Of a DNA stretch of 64,000 bases, positions 16,310 to 24,755 are shown piece by piece (positions within the stretch are counted from its first letter, which is position 1; each line of letters opens with the position of its first letter). The stretch is from Lachnospiraceae bacterium (GTDB lineage Bacteria; Bacillota; Clostridia; Lachnospirales; Lachnospiraceae): contig CAJTGD010000026.1 of the NCBI GenBank assembly GCA_910575475.1, positions 1 through 64,000 on the forward strand. The letters run 5' to 3'. The notes under the pieces were generated by a model, which was given only the letters and a program-made list of their open reading frames with translations, was not told the origin of the DNA and ran no database searches. The position numbers and the translations under genes are program-made.

Positions 16310-17350
16310 ATGGCAGTAAAACAAGATTTTGAAGCCCTCTATTTCAAAGCTGCGTTCTGTCTGACCAGCGATATTATTTCTGATTTCAATCCGGTGAGCC
16401 GAACGCTCGGCGTGGATGTAACGGATGGAATGGGTACAGTCTTTACAGCGCTTGGGGCCCGCTATGATATGCGGTATGTTGCAGAGGAAGGCTTTTTGAC
16501 AACCGACAGCTATGAGACAGATACCAGAAGTATTGATAAAGTGCCGGTAGCAGAGGTAATGCGTTATACCCGCGGGCAGACGATCCGTGAAGATGCGGTT
16601 CCGGAGAAGTACAGTGAGTTCGTAAAAAAAGTCAGGGAAGGAAGGAGCGTGTTTAAAGACTATAAAGCATATCGATCCGGGGAAAAGGATGCTTCCGTGC
16701 TTTATCTGATCAGCCCTGCCGACAAGACGCCGGACTGCAGCGCGGCTGCTTTTTCAAGGCTTGCAGAAAAAGCAGGAAAAAGTGTATTTGCGACCAATGA
16801 ATATGGAGACTGCGGTTATCTAAGGCTTCAGCTAGAGTTGTTTGATGAGCTGGAAGAAATCTGTGCATCTCTTAAGACGGTACTGGAGCGTTATGATGAG
16901 ATCGTAACAGATGACCAGTTCGTACTGGATGCGCTTCTCGTTCAGTTTGGAGAGCAAGCGGACAAGATTCGTTTTGCAGATGAATTTCTTTATGAAAACA
17001 GAGCAAAATGGAAGGCATCTTTTAGGGGAAAAACCATTGCGATCCATGAAAGCGGCATCATCAACCGGCTGTATCCTGCGAGAAAAGTGGAATACTCAGA
17101 GCTTCTGGAAGGAGCAAAGCTTGTATATCCTGGAAGGAGCGGATACGACGTGAGCGATTCCGGGATAGCCGGAGGTCTTGGAATGGCGGATGAGGATGTG
17201 ATGAAAGCAGTTGCCGGACGGCGTGCAAAGGATCTTCGCGCATTGAAAGCCGACGTGATTCTTTCGGCGTGTGCGGCGGAAAAAGCAGGGCTTGAGGACG
17301 GCGGTGCAGAGGAAGCAGAATCCCTGTTATGCTATCTCGCTGCATTCTGA
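16310..17350 (+). CDS. GlpC/HdrB-like CCG-domain protein without cluster cysteines
   Basis: 346 residues, unrecognised at first sight but occupying the GlpC position. The C-terminal region aligns by pattern with the CCG domain: HESGIINR (246-253) replaces the usual HDPCHLGR, SDSGIAGG (282-289) replaces the CCGxGG core, and only LSAC (318-321) of the final CP.C remains. An earlier half-domain (YGDCGYLR, about 165-172; IVTDDQF, 198-204) is likewise degenerate. The two N-terminal [4Fe-4S] CxxCxxC motifs of GlpC are absent. It may be a structural or membrane-anchoring subunit that does not carry electrons through Fe-S clusters. It starts 1 base after the GlpB-like stop. Assignment rests on synteny plus pattern. 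Confidence 0.65.
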   Translation: MAVKQDFEALYFKAAFCLTSDIISDFNPVSRTLGVDVTDGMGTVFTALGARYDMRYVAEEGFLTTDSYETDTRSIDKVPVAEVMRYTRGQTIREDAVPEKYSEFVKKVREGRSVFKDYKAYRSGEKDASVLYLISPADKTPDCSAAAFSRLAEKAGKSVFATNEYGDCGYLRLQLELFDELEEICASLKTVLERYDEIVTDDQFVLDALLVQFGEQADKIRFADEFLYENRAKWKASFRGKTIAIHESGIINRLYPARKVEYSELLEGAKLVYPGRSGYDVSDSGIAGGLGMADEDVMKAVAGRRAKDLRALKADVILSACAAEKAGLEDGGAEEAESLLCYLAAF

Positions 17351-17492
17351 TGAGAAGCAGTCAGTTTTTTGGATCATAGCTGCGCTGTAATGGCCTATCC
17401 GAATGCAGACTGCATGAGATCAGACATACAGACAGCAATTTTGAAGCATTGAACATTGTAGAAAGTATTATGAAATTGGAGGAGTAAAAACT

Positions 17493-18809
17493 ATGAAATA
17501 TGATGAAAATATTTATCAGCTTTATGAATCATTGGATGCGGAGGATGTGATCGTTGCAACCTATTATGTTGCGGGTTATAGTTCTGATCTGTTGAATAAA
17601 GCGGGAGCGATGGCAATTGAACAGACAACGGGAACATGGCGTCCGGTTCCGTTAGAGACACCGGAGGTACGCCGTCTTCATGGCGGAAAAGTGATCGGGG
17701 TGTATGAGATTCCGAACTATGAATTTGACATGGCGGATCTTCAGGGACAGGAGAGACATGCTGTTCTGCAAATTGCATTCCCGTTTGAAAATTTTGGCTG
17801 TAATCTGGGCCAGCTCCTTTCCTCAGTGATCGGAAATATCTCTTTCGCAGGAAAATGTAAGCTGTTGGATGTTCATCTTCCCAAGAAATTTGTAAACGGC
17901 TTTCAGGGACCGCAGTTTGGTATCGAGGGGCTCCGTGAAATGATGAACGTACCGAAACGCCCGATCATCGTCAGCATGATCAAGCCATGTACGGGCGCTT
18001 CTCCGGACGATGTTTATAAGCTGGTGCATGAGCTTGGAATGGCCGGGATTGATTGGATCAAGGACGACGAACTTTTCAGCGATACCGATTACTGCCATAT
18101 TGAAGACCGCTGTAAAAAGGCAGTGGAGGCATTAAAAGACGTATATGAGAAAACAGGAAAGAAAGTGATCTACTCACCGAATATCACTGACCGGCCGGAT
18201 CTGATGCTTGAAAAGGCAAAAAGAGTACAGGAACTGGGAGCAGGCGCGCTGATGGTAAATTCACTTCCTATCGGATGGACCAGTATGCAGATGCTTGCGG
18301 AAAATAAGGATATTGATCTTCCGATCCTTGCACATCCGTGCTTCTCAGGAGCAATGTATGAATCGCATTATTCGGGGCTTGCAAGCCATCTGGTACTTGG
18401 CAAATTCATGCGTATGTGCGGGGCGGATCTGGTGATCTATCCATGTGCATATGGCAAGGTGGATATCAAGCGGGAGGGTTATATTCGGATCGCACAGACC
18501 TTAACCTCCAAGCTCGGCAATATGAAGCGTACATTCCCGGGACCGGCAGCAGGCATCTATCACGGATTGATCCCGGATATCGTAGAGGATATGGGACTCG
18601 ACTTCTCCATCAGCGCAGGTGCTGCAATGCACGCTCATCCGAACGGGAGCGGTGCGGGAACACGCAGCCTGATCGCAGCAGCAGAGGCGGTTGCACAGGG
18701 AATTCCGCTTCGGGAAGCGGCAAAAGACTGTGAAGACCTGAAGATCGCTTTGGATATTTGGGGAGAAGGAGCTTCAACGGATAATAAGATATTTGATCTG
18801 AAGAAATAG
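17493..18809 (+). CDS. RuBisCO-like protein 2
   Basis: 438 residues. The N-terminal domain (about 1-145) precedes an alpha/beta barrel with MIKPCTG (Lys164) and WIKDDEL (Lys190, Asp192, Glu193), equivalents of RuBisCO K175, K201, D203 and E204. The KPK motif has Cys for the second lysine. Loop regions YGKVDI, FPGPAAG and SAGAAMHAHP differ from those of its upstream paralogue, suggesting a different reaction. Known RuBisCO-like proteins act as enolases/isomerases in methionine salvage or as decarboxylases and transcarboxylases on 3-oxo sugar-acid phosphates (the apionate pathways). Here the PTS and GlpABC-like context suggests a keto-acid or ketose phosphate substrate. The ATG follows GGAGGAG. 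Confidence 0.9.
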   Translation: MKYDENIYQLYESLDAEDVIVATYYVAGYSSDLLNKAGAMAIEQTTGTWRPVPLETPEVRRLHGGKVIGVYEIPNYEFDMADLQGQERHAVLQIAFPFENFGCNLGQLLSSVIGNISFAGKCKLLDVHLPKKFVNGFQGPQFGIEGLREMMNVPKRPIIVSMIKPCTGASPDDVYKLVHELGMAGIDWIKDDELFSDTDYCHIEDRCKKAVEALKDVYEKTGKKVIYSPNITDRPDLMLEKAKRVQELGAGALMVNSLPIGWTSMQMLAENKDIDLPILAHPCFSGAMYESHYSGLASHLVLGKFMRMCGADLVIYPCAYGKVDIKREGYIRIAQTLTSKLGNMKRTFPGPAAGIYHGLIPDIVEDMGLDFSISAGAAMHAHPNGSGAGTRSLIAAAEAVAQGIPLREAAKDCEDLKIALDIWGEGASTDNKIFDLKK

Positions 18810-18815
18810 ACATGA

Positions 18816-18884
18816 AAAGGTTTTTTGACTGGAATACATGTTTTCTGGTTGATCCGGTTCAGATATTCCAGTCAGAAAGCCTTT
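18816..18884. terminator. Long hairpin between RuBisCO-like gene 2 and the HAD gene
   Basis: A GACTGGAATA/TATTCCAGTC stem extends outward through T- and A-rich arms to AAAGG/CCTTT. It has a T run on the left arm and A-rich flanks, so it may terminate in either direction or attenuate the downstream PTS genes. Confidence 0.45.
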
Positions 18885-18937
18885 GATTTTATATCGTGTC
18901 AACGATCTGAAGTGCAGTGTCAGAAAGGTGTTAGAAC

Positions 18938-19774
18938 ATGGGCAGCAGTTCTTTATATAAAGCAGTGGCGATCGATCTGGACGGGACATTGTTGAATTCT
19001 GATCATTATGTGGAGCAGGAATCTCTGGATGCCCTGGATCGGCTGAGGCATGCGGGGATTGAAGTGATCATCATTACCGGGCGCACGATGTATGAAGCAG
19101 CGCATGTCGTCAGACCGTTTTTGGACATTACCCGCGATACCATTGTTTTTCAGGCCGGAAGCCAGATCGTCCGGTACAGAGAGAAGAAAATGACGACTGA
19201 CCTGATGCTGATCAGCAGCAGTGATAAGGAAAAGCTGATCTCCGTAGGACGCAGATACGGTTTCCCGCCGCTGGTGTGCGTGAACGATGAGATGTGTACG
19301 GAAAGGCAGGAAAATCCGGCTTTTCCGGTATATGAAGAGATGATGAGCCGCAAGATCGTATATGTGGATGACCTGATGGATCATGCTATGTCCAACCCGG
19401 TAGGGAAGATCGCGCTTGTCTGTGAGAACAGTGTACTCCTGCGGATGGAAGAGGATATGAAACAGATGAATATTGAGAGCAGCTGGGGCTTTTCCTATAA
19501 AGACGGAGTCGATGTGTGCGCCCGGAATAAAAAGAAGGCTCTGGTTGATATCCTTCATCAGATGCGGATCGGACGGGAAGAGCTGGTCACGGTCGGGGAC
19601 AGCAATAATGATCTGGAAATGATCAGGTTTGGCGGACTTGGGGTTGCAATGGAAAACGCGACACAGGAAATGATCGACGCAGCAGATTATATCACATTGG
19701 ATCATGATCATAACGGGGTTGCCTATCTGATCGACCATGTGATCTTAGGGGATTACAAGAAGGGAAAAGAATGA
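18938..19774 (+). CDS. Cof-type HAD-IIB sugar phosphatase
   Basis: 278 residues. VAIDLDGTLLNS at the N-terminus is HAD motif I (nucleophile Asp), IITGRT is motif II, and the C-terminal VGDSNNDLEM is motif IV. The inserted C2 cap domain (about 85-200) is typical of Cof/YidA-type phosphatases, which act on sugar phosphates. The EIIA gene starts 1 base after its stop, so it is in the PTS operon. It likely dephosphorylates an intermediate or excess sugar phosphate. Confidence 0.88.
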   Translation: MGSSSLYKAVAIDLDGTLLNSDHYVEQESLDALDRLRHAGIEVIIITGRTMYEAAHVVRPFLDITRDTIVFQAGSQIVRYREKKMTTDLMLISSSDKEKLISVGRRYGFPPLVCVNDEMCTERQENPAFPVYEEMMSRKIVYVDDLMDHAMSNPVGKIALVCENSVLLRMEEDMKQMNIESSWGFSYKDGVDVCARNKKKALVDILHQMRIGREELVTVGDSNNDLEMIRFGGLGVAMENATQEMIDAADYITLDHDHNGVAYLIDHVILGDYKKGKE

Positions 19775-19775
19775 T

Positions 19776-20261
19776 ATGAGCTTTCAGAAAATGACTACAA
19801 ATACGAAACTGATTCTTCTCAGACAGGATTTTAAAAATTCTGCAGAAGTGATCTCTGCTATGAGCGGGCTTGCAAAAGAGCAGGGACTTGTGAATGACGC
19901 GTACCTTCCGGCGATATTAGAGCGGGAAGAAAAATTTCCGACGGGTCTGGAGCTTCCGATCTGTATTGCGATTCCTCATATTGATACGGGAGTAAACAGA
20001 TCATTCGTCAGTATTGCAACATTGGAAAATCCGGTTTCGTTTTATAACATGGACGGTTCCGGAACACAGGTGAAAGCAAGGATCGTATTTGTATTTGGAA
20101 TCATGGATCCAAAGGACCAACTTGCTATTTTACGGAAGTTTGCGGCATCGTTCGCCGATAAAGAAAAGATTCAGCCGCTTCTTGACGCGGAAAAAGAATC
20201 TGAGCTGATCAGCATTTTGAATGAGTTATTGGATGAAATGCTTGTGATCGAGGAAATATAA
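19776..20261 (+). CDS. PTS EIIA, fructose/galactitol type
   Basis: 161 residues with the EIIA-Man/Fru-type fold. The phosphoryl-accepting histidine is His68 in IAIPHIDT. It takes phosphate from HPr and gives it to EIIB. It starts 1 base after the HAD stop and is followed by EIIB and EIIC. The separate EIIA-EIIB-EIIC arrangement matches galactitol-type systems. Confidence 0.9.
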   Translation: MSFQKMTTNTKLILLRQDFKNSAEVISAMSGLAKEQGLVNDAYLPAILEREEKFPTGLELPICIAIPHIDTGVNRSFVSIATLENPVSFYNMDGSGTQVKARIVFVFGIMDPKDQLAILRKFAASFADKEKIQPLLDAEKESELISILNELLDEMLVIEEI

Positions 20262-20297
20262 TTTGAAAATTATATTAATAAAAAAGGAGGTAGCAGT

Positions 20298-20597
20298 ATG
20301 AGAACAGTAAGGTTGGCAGTGTGTTGCGGAGGAGGGATCTTTACGACTTCAGTAGTTACGGAGCAGATAGAGATTCTTTTGAAAAAAGAAAAGATCCCCT
20401 ATAAAATCTCACCTCAGAAGCTGGTAGAGATTCCGTCTCTTTCCGGAGTGGATGTGATCGTGGCTACGGGTAAGACCTCAGCTAAAAACGATGCCGGGGC
20501 TCCGGTACTGATCGGACTGCCCATGTTTACGGGCGTCGGAAAAGAAGAGTTTTCCGAATTGCTTTTGAAGACGATCCATGAAGTAGTTGGCGAGTGA
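20298..20597 (+). CDS. PTS EIIB, galactitol type
   Basis: 99 residues. The phosphocysteine lies in VCCGGGIFTTS (Cys9/Cys10; by the GatB pattern the second). AAAGGAGG precedes the ATG. It transfers phosphate from EIIA to the sugar during transport by EIIC, 33 bases downstream. Confidence 0.92.
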   Translation: MRTVRLAVCCGGGIFTTSVVTEQIEILLKKEKIPYKISPQKLVEIPSLSGVDVIVATGKTSAKNDAGAPVLIGLPMFTGVGKEEFSELLLKTIHEVVGE

Positions 20598-20630
20598 TCA
20601 GGGAAGTGAAGTAGAGAAGGAGGGGTTATT

Positions 20631-22076
20631 ATGTTATATTCCGTAGGTGTTGCTTTTAAGTCGTTTATGGATATTTTCGGCGCTACGATCCTGGTGCCTA
20701 TCGTTGTATTTTTATTGAGCCTTGTCCTGAAGGTAAAACCGATGCAGGCATTTCGGGCGGCGATCTACATGGCGATCGGTCTGACTGCATTTAATATCAT
20801 TCTGGGAATCCTGATGGGGCAGATGGAAAGTGTAATGTCACTTATGAGCGCAAATACCGGAAAAGTATTTGACGTTGTAGATGTGGGATGGCCTGCGGCT
20901 GCAACGATCGTATATAATAATTCCATGGGTATGATCTATCTCGTCGTCGGACTGATATGGAATTTTGTCCTGTTTTTCTTAAAGGTTACCGATACGTTTG
21001 AGCCGACAGATATCTGGAATTATTATTTCTTTGTAACTTATGCAATCTGTGTTCAGTTTGTAACCGGAAGCTTTATTCTGGGCCTGATCTGCGCATTATT
21101 CTGCAACCTGTTTGTTCTGCTGGTTTCGGATGCGATCGCTCCGGCTCTGCAGGAATATTATGGGTATGACGGGCTGACCTGTACCTGTATCAGCTGTACC
21201 AACATTGCAATTTTCGGCGGACTCCTTAATATTCTCTTCAAGAAGATCGGATTCGGAAGAGTGAAGGTGGATCCGGATTCTATCAACAAGAAGCTGGGTT
21301 TCTTCGGAGAACCGGCCATGATCGGCGCCATACTCGGACTTCTGATGGGAGCTGTGGCTTATATACATGAACTGGGAAATCCGGCCACATGGGCTACGAT
21401 CCTGACCTTTGCATTTACGCTTTCAGTGATGCTTGTCATTTATCCTACGGTTTCCGGACTGTTTGTCCGCGGCCTGATTCCGATCAGCAATACCATGAAT
21501 GCAAGAATGCGGACCGGAGAAATTAAGCGTAAGTATTTCCTGATCGGTATTGACCCTGCGGTTTATTTTGGCGAGACCGCAAATATTACGGCCGGTATCC
21601 TTCTGATGCCGATCCTGATCCTGATGGCGATCATCCTTCCTGGCAACAGGCTTGTACCGTTAGCTGACATTCCGGCGATCCCGTTTATGGTCATTGGACT
21701 GACGGCGGTATTCCAGGGGGACATTCTGAAGTCAACGATATGCGGAACCATATGGGGATCCTTTGCACATCTGATCGCAACAGATATGGCGGAGCTGTTT
21801 ACAAATGCCGCAACACAGGCTGGCTTTGCACTGTCCGAAGGGCAGGCATATGTAGGAAGCTGGCTTGTATCCGCACAGCCGCCGTTGTGGCTTTTCTATA
21901 AATGCTTCTCTGCAAACGGAGTGATAAAATATATCCTGATCGCAGTCTTATTTGCTGCATATGCACTGGCGCTTGTACATTTCAAAAAGCATCGGAAGGG
22001 CTGGTATAAATTCTTTGGCGCTTCTGACGAATATGTGGATCAGTTTATGGGGATCGCGGAAGCGGAAGAGGCATGA
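20631..22076 (+). CDS. PTS EIIC, galactitol type (GatC family)
   Basis: 481 residues and about 10-12 hydrophobic segments, matching GatC. It forms the membrane channel that imports a polyol or related sugar while EIIB phosphorylates it. The substrate is not known: the family handles galactitol, but also other polyols, and this copy sits with RuBisCO-like proteins and flavin dehydrogenases rather than tagatose enzymes, so galactitol itself is unlikely. AAGGAGGGG precedes the ATG. Confidence 0.92.
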   Translation: MLYSVGVAFKSFMDIFGATILVPIVVFLLSLVLKVKPMQAFRAAIYMAIGLTAFNIILGILMGQMESVMSLMSANTGKVFDVVDVGWPAAATIVYNNSMGMIYLVVGLIWNFVLFFLKVTDTFEPTDIWNYYFFVTYAICVQFVTGSFILGLICALFCNLFVLLVSDAIAPALQEYYGYDGLTCTCISCTNIAIFGGLLNILFKKIGFGRVKVDPDSINKKLGFFGEPAMIGAILGLLMGAVAYIHELGNPATWATILTFAFTLSVMLVIYPTVSGLFVRGLIPISNTMNARMRTGEIKRKYFLIGIDPAVYFGETANITAGILLMPILILMAIILPGNRLVPLADIPAIPFMVIGLTAVFQGDILKSTICGTIWGSFAHLIATDMAELFTNAATQAGFALSEGQAYVGSWLVSAQPPLWLFYKCFSANGVIKYILIAVLFAAYALALVHFKKHRKGWYKFFGASDEYVDQFMGIAEAEEA

Positions 22077-22106
22077 GTTTAGGTGGATGATAATCCGCAT
22101 ATAGAT

Positions 22107-22152
22107 GAGGGCATGTCTGGAAGTAACTTATGTGCGGTTCAGACATGCTCTC
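22107..22152 (+). terminator. Hairpin after EIIC
   Basis: GAGGGCATGTCTG (22107-22119) pairs with CAGACATGCTCTC (22140-22152), with one mismatch, followed by ATTTTGG. It would end or attenuate the PTS transcript. Confidence 0.6.
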
Positions 22153-22181
22153 ATTTTGGTTCATATTATAAGGAGAGAAAA

Positions 22182-22616
22182 ATGCTGAGTGAGAAAGAGG
22201 TGCTTCAAAGTTTTGAAGATGGAATCTGTTGTGCAATGGCTGTGTTTGGTGAACTTGCGCAGGATATCGGTTTGGAAAGAGAAGTCGCATATAAAATTGC
22301 ATCCGGATTTGGTTCGGGAATAGGGTATGGCAGTACATGTGGCTGTGTTACAGGCGCTTTGATGGCCTTGGGATATAAGTATGGAAATTATGGATCCGGG
22401 CAATTTGACCAAAAAGAAGCTGTTAAGAAACAGAGAGAAGCTTTTCAAAAGGAATTTAAAAAACAGTTTGGGCATATAGAATGCATAGAATTTCTTGAAA
22501 ATTTAAACCCGACGGATTCTGAGGAGCGTAAAATGATCGATGAACGTGAATTGATAAAGAAAAAATGTCCAACTCTGGTTTGTGCAACATGCGAACTTGC
22601 TCGTAAATTTTTATAA
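22182..22616 (+). CDS. C_GCAxxG_C_C family protein
   Basis: 144 residues from ATG 22182, 6 bases after AGGAGAG. It contains the family's conserved cysteines: GICCAMAVFGE near the N-terminus, GSTCGCVTGALMALGYKYG in the middle, and CPTLVCATCE near the C-terminus. These proteins are putative redox or metal-binding proteins of unknown function, often next to transporters. It follows the PTS genes and may be a downstream cofactor of the flavin dehydrogenases. It ends 10 bases before the HAD gene. Confidence 0.78.
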   Translation: MLSEKEVLQSFEDGICCAMAVFGELAQDIGLEREVAYKIASGFGSGIGYGSTCGCVTGALMALGYKYGNYGSGQFDQKEAVKKQREAFQKEFKKQFGHIECIEFLENLNPTDSEERKMIDERELIKKKCPTLVCATCELARKFL

Positions 22617-22626
22617 GGGGAAGACT

Positions 22627-23289
22627 ATGAGCTGGAATACGATTATTTTTGACCTGGACGGAACATTATTAAATTCTCTGGAGGATATCAGGGACAGTGC
22701 AAATTATACGATGCGGAAGATGGGATTTTCTGAAAAGGATCGTGAAGAAATCAAAGGGGCGGTCGGCAATGGAGTGAGACACCTGCTTACAAGCTGTATC
22801 CCGCAGGAGCAGAAGGCAGATGAAGAAATATTAGAGCAGGCGCTTCAGATATTCAGGCAATATTATTTTCTCCATTCTCAGGATAAGACTTTCCCTTATG
22901 AGGGCGCCTGCGGACATCTGGAACGTCTTGATGAGCGGGGGCTCAAAATGGCTGTCATATCGAATAAGCCGGATGAGGCCGCACAGAAGGTAGTACGCCA
23001 CTTTTTTGGTGATCACATTACGTATATTTCCGGGGAAAAGGATGGGGTGCGCAGAAAACCTGCTCCGGATCTGATCAAAGAAGCGCTGCATTTTTTCGGC
23101 AGCGATGCTGTCTGCGCCGTATATGTCGGTGACAGTGAAGTGGATGTGTTAACAGCCAGAAACGCAGGGATCCCTGTGATCCTTGTAAGCTGGGGCTTCC
23201 GAAGCAGAGAGGCATTAGAAGCACTGGAACCGGATTATTTAGTAGATAATTTTGACGAACTGACCACACTGATATTGGAGCAGATGTGA
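22627..23289 (+). CDS. HAD hydrolase, phosphoglycolate phosphatase-like
   Basis: 220 residues from ATG 22627. Motif I IIFDLDGTLLNS, a small helical cap, VISNKPD (motif II region) and VYVGDSEVDV (motif IV) identify the Gph/PGP-type HAD subfamily. It removes phosphate from small molecules such as phosphoglycolate. A RuBisCO-like reaction could release glycolate- or glycerate-type phosphates, so a link to the pathway is tempting but not proven. GGGGAAG precedes the start. Confidence 0.85.
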   Translation: MSWNTIIFDLDGTLLNSLEDIRDSANYTMRKMGFSEKDREEIKGAVGNGVRHLLTSCIPQEQKADEEILEQALQIFRQYYFLHSQDKTFPYEGACGHLERLDERGLKMAVISNKPDEAAQKVVRHFFGDHITYISGEKDGVRRKPAPDLIKEALHFFGSDAVCAVYVGDSEVDVLTARNAGIPVILVSWGFRSREALEALEPDYLVDNFDELTTLILEQM

Positions 23290-23359
23290 GACAGACAGTT
23301 TAAAAATAAAGCAATGATCTGTATGCAGTAAATGTAAATTGACTATGGGGGTGATAAGG

Positions 23360-23935
23360 ATGAACTTGAGTGATCTTTATAAAGGGTGCCGTTCATACCG
23401 GCGTTTTCTGCAGGACCCGGTGCCAAGGGAACTGCTTTGCCAGATGCTTGAAAATGCAAGAATATCAAGCAGCGCACATAATGCACAGTCGATCCGGTAT
23501 GTGGTAGTTGACAGCAAGGAAATGGTTTCGGCAATGCAGCCGCTTGTGACTTTCGCAAGCTCTCTCCCAAGAGAACTTGGAACGCCGAAGGAAGGAGAGC
23601 AGCCAACGGCATTTGTTGTGGTATCAAAAACTGCCGATGCAGGCTCCTTCTGTGACATGGATATCGGGCTTGCGGTGGACGCAATGGTAATGACGGCATG
23701 GGAGTCGGGGATCGGAAGCTGTCTCCTGGGTGCGATCAATATACCGGAGATTGGGAGGCTGCTTTCTGTTCCGGAGGAGGAGACCATACGCCTGGTTGTC
23801 GCTTTTGGTAAACCAGGACATAAGAGCACCCTTGTCGGGCCGAGAGAAAATGGAGGTTTAAAATACTATCTCGATGAGGCAAAAAATTATTATGTTCCTA
23901 AAAGAAGCTTTGAAGATATCGTAAGATTTGTATGA
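23360..23935 (+). CDS. Nitroreductase-family protein
   Basis: 191 residues from ATG 23360 (GGGGGTG spaced 7). It has the FMN-binding nitroreductase pattern: CRSYRRFLQDPVP near the N-terminus, ISSSAHNAQSIRY, and DIGLAVDAMVMTAWESGIG. These proteins use FMN and NAD(P)H to reduce nitro compounds or quinone/flavin-like substrates. It lies just after the sugar region and could be unrelated to it. Confidence 0.85.
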   Translation: MNLSDLYKGCRSYRRFLQDPVPRELLCQMLENARISSSAHNAQSIRYVVVDSKEMVSAMQPLVTFASSLPRELGTPKEGEQPTAFVVVSKTADAGSFCDMDIGLAVDAMVMTAWESGIGSCLLGAINIPEIGRLLSVPEEETIRLVVAFGKPGHKSTLVGPRENGGLKYYLDEAKNYYVPKRSFEDIVRFV

Positions 23936-23968
23936 GAGCAATCCGGGAAAAAGCGTTGAAGATTTAGG

Positions 23969-23997
23969 TTGTAAGAATAAAATTTTAACGATATAAT
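23969..23997 (+). promoter_or_regulatory. Promoter upstream of the JAB-domain gene
   Basis: TTGTAA (23969-23974), a 17-base spacer and TATAAT (23992-23997). Confidence 0.55.
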
Positions 23998-24107
23998 ATG
24001 TATAAGACGCGAGCTGTGAAATTATTATGAGGTTGGAAATAGTCGATGTGTTCTTATTCACAGCAGACAATAGGGACGAGAGAATTTTCGCATGAGGAGG
24101 TGAATTA

Positions 24108-24743
24108 ATGGCGTTTTCTGAAAAATTGATGGATTTGGAAACATTGGAAATGTCTAATAAACGTAATCATAAAGTTATGATCACGGATGAGGCAATTGAA
24201 AAGGTTCCATTTATTTGATATAAAGAGATTCCGGAAGAAGAATATCCAATTATCCAAATGCTTGCAAAAAAAGTATTGCAACTGTCAAAGGATGAAAATG
24301 AATCTAATGAAGTAGCTATTACGTATAGTATGGACAATACAGAAGATGAAAGAGAGGCAGAGCAATGTTTTGGTGCAGATTTCGGAGATGACCATTCTGC
24401 CGATCCAATGCGTGATAGTTATTTATTTCATCTGATATGCGGAAGTAAAAAATGTGCTGTTATTTCATTACACAATCATCCGTCATTATCTAAAATATCT
24501 TTGGTAGATGTTCGCTTTTTTCTTGAGCATCCGGCCATTAAGCTGTTGACGGTTGTTACAAATCTGGGCAATATATACTATTTAGTTAAGACCAATAAAT
24601 TCAATTGGGGAAAAGCGATTGAGATTTTTAATGAAGCGGTATCTATGAACAACGAAGCTACAGATTTAAAGGCTTTGCAAAAAGCTTCAGAACATTTTTT
24701 GAAAAACTGTTCTAAAGCAGGTATAGTTTATGAAGACAGATAG
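24108..24743 (+). pseudogene. JAB/MPN-like domain protein interrupted by TGA
   Basis: A continuous frame from ATG 24108 (GAGGAGGTG upstream) would encode 211 residues but has an in-frame TGA at 24216-24218 (codon 37). The upstream part begins MAFSEKLMDLETL. The downstream part carries HNHPSLSKISLVD, a match to the JAMM/MPN+ metalloprotease pattern HxHPx..SxxD found in RadC-like and Tox-JAB domains. A downstream start at Met (24258) could still make a shorter protein with the whole motif. It sits directly upstream of a small charged gene, a pairing reminiscent of toxin/immunity or prophage cargo. Confidence 0.6.
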
Positions 24744-24755
24744 GAGGTGTGTGTT

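Noticed and set aside
20631-22076. Galactitol as the substrate of the PTS
   Set aside because: The family suggests it, but no tagatose-6-phosphate kinase or aldolase genes lie nearby, and the RuBisCO-like and flavin genes point to another substrate.
24216-24218. TGA as selenocysteine in the JAB gene
   Set aside because: No SECIS-like hairpin was recognised just downstream and the residue is not in a redox motif; a nonsense mutation is simpler.
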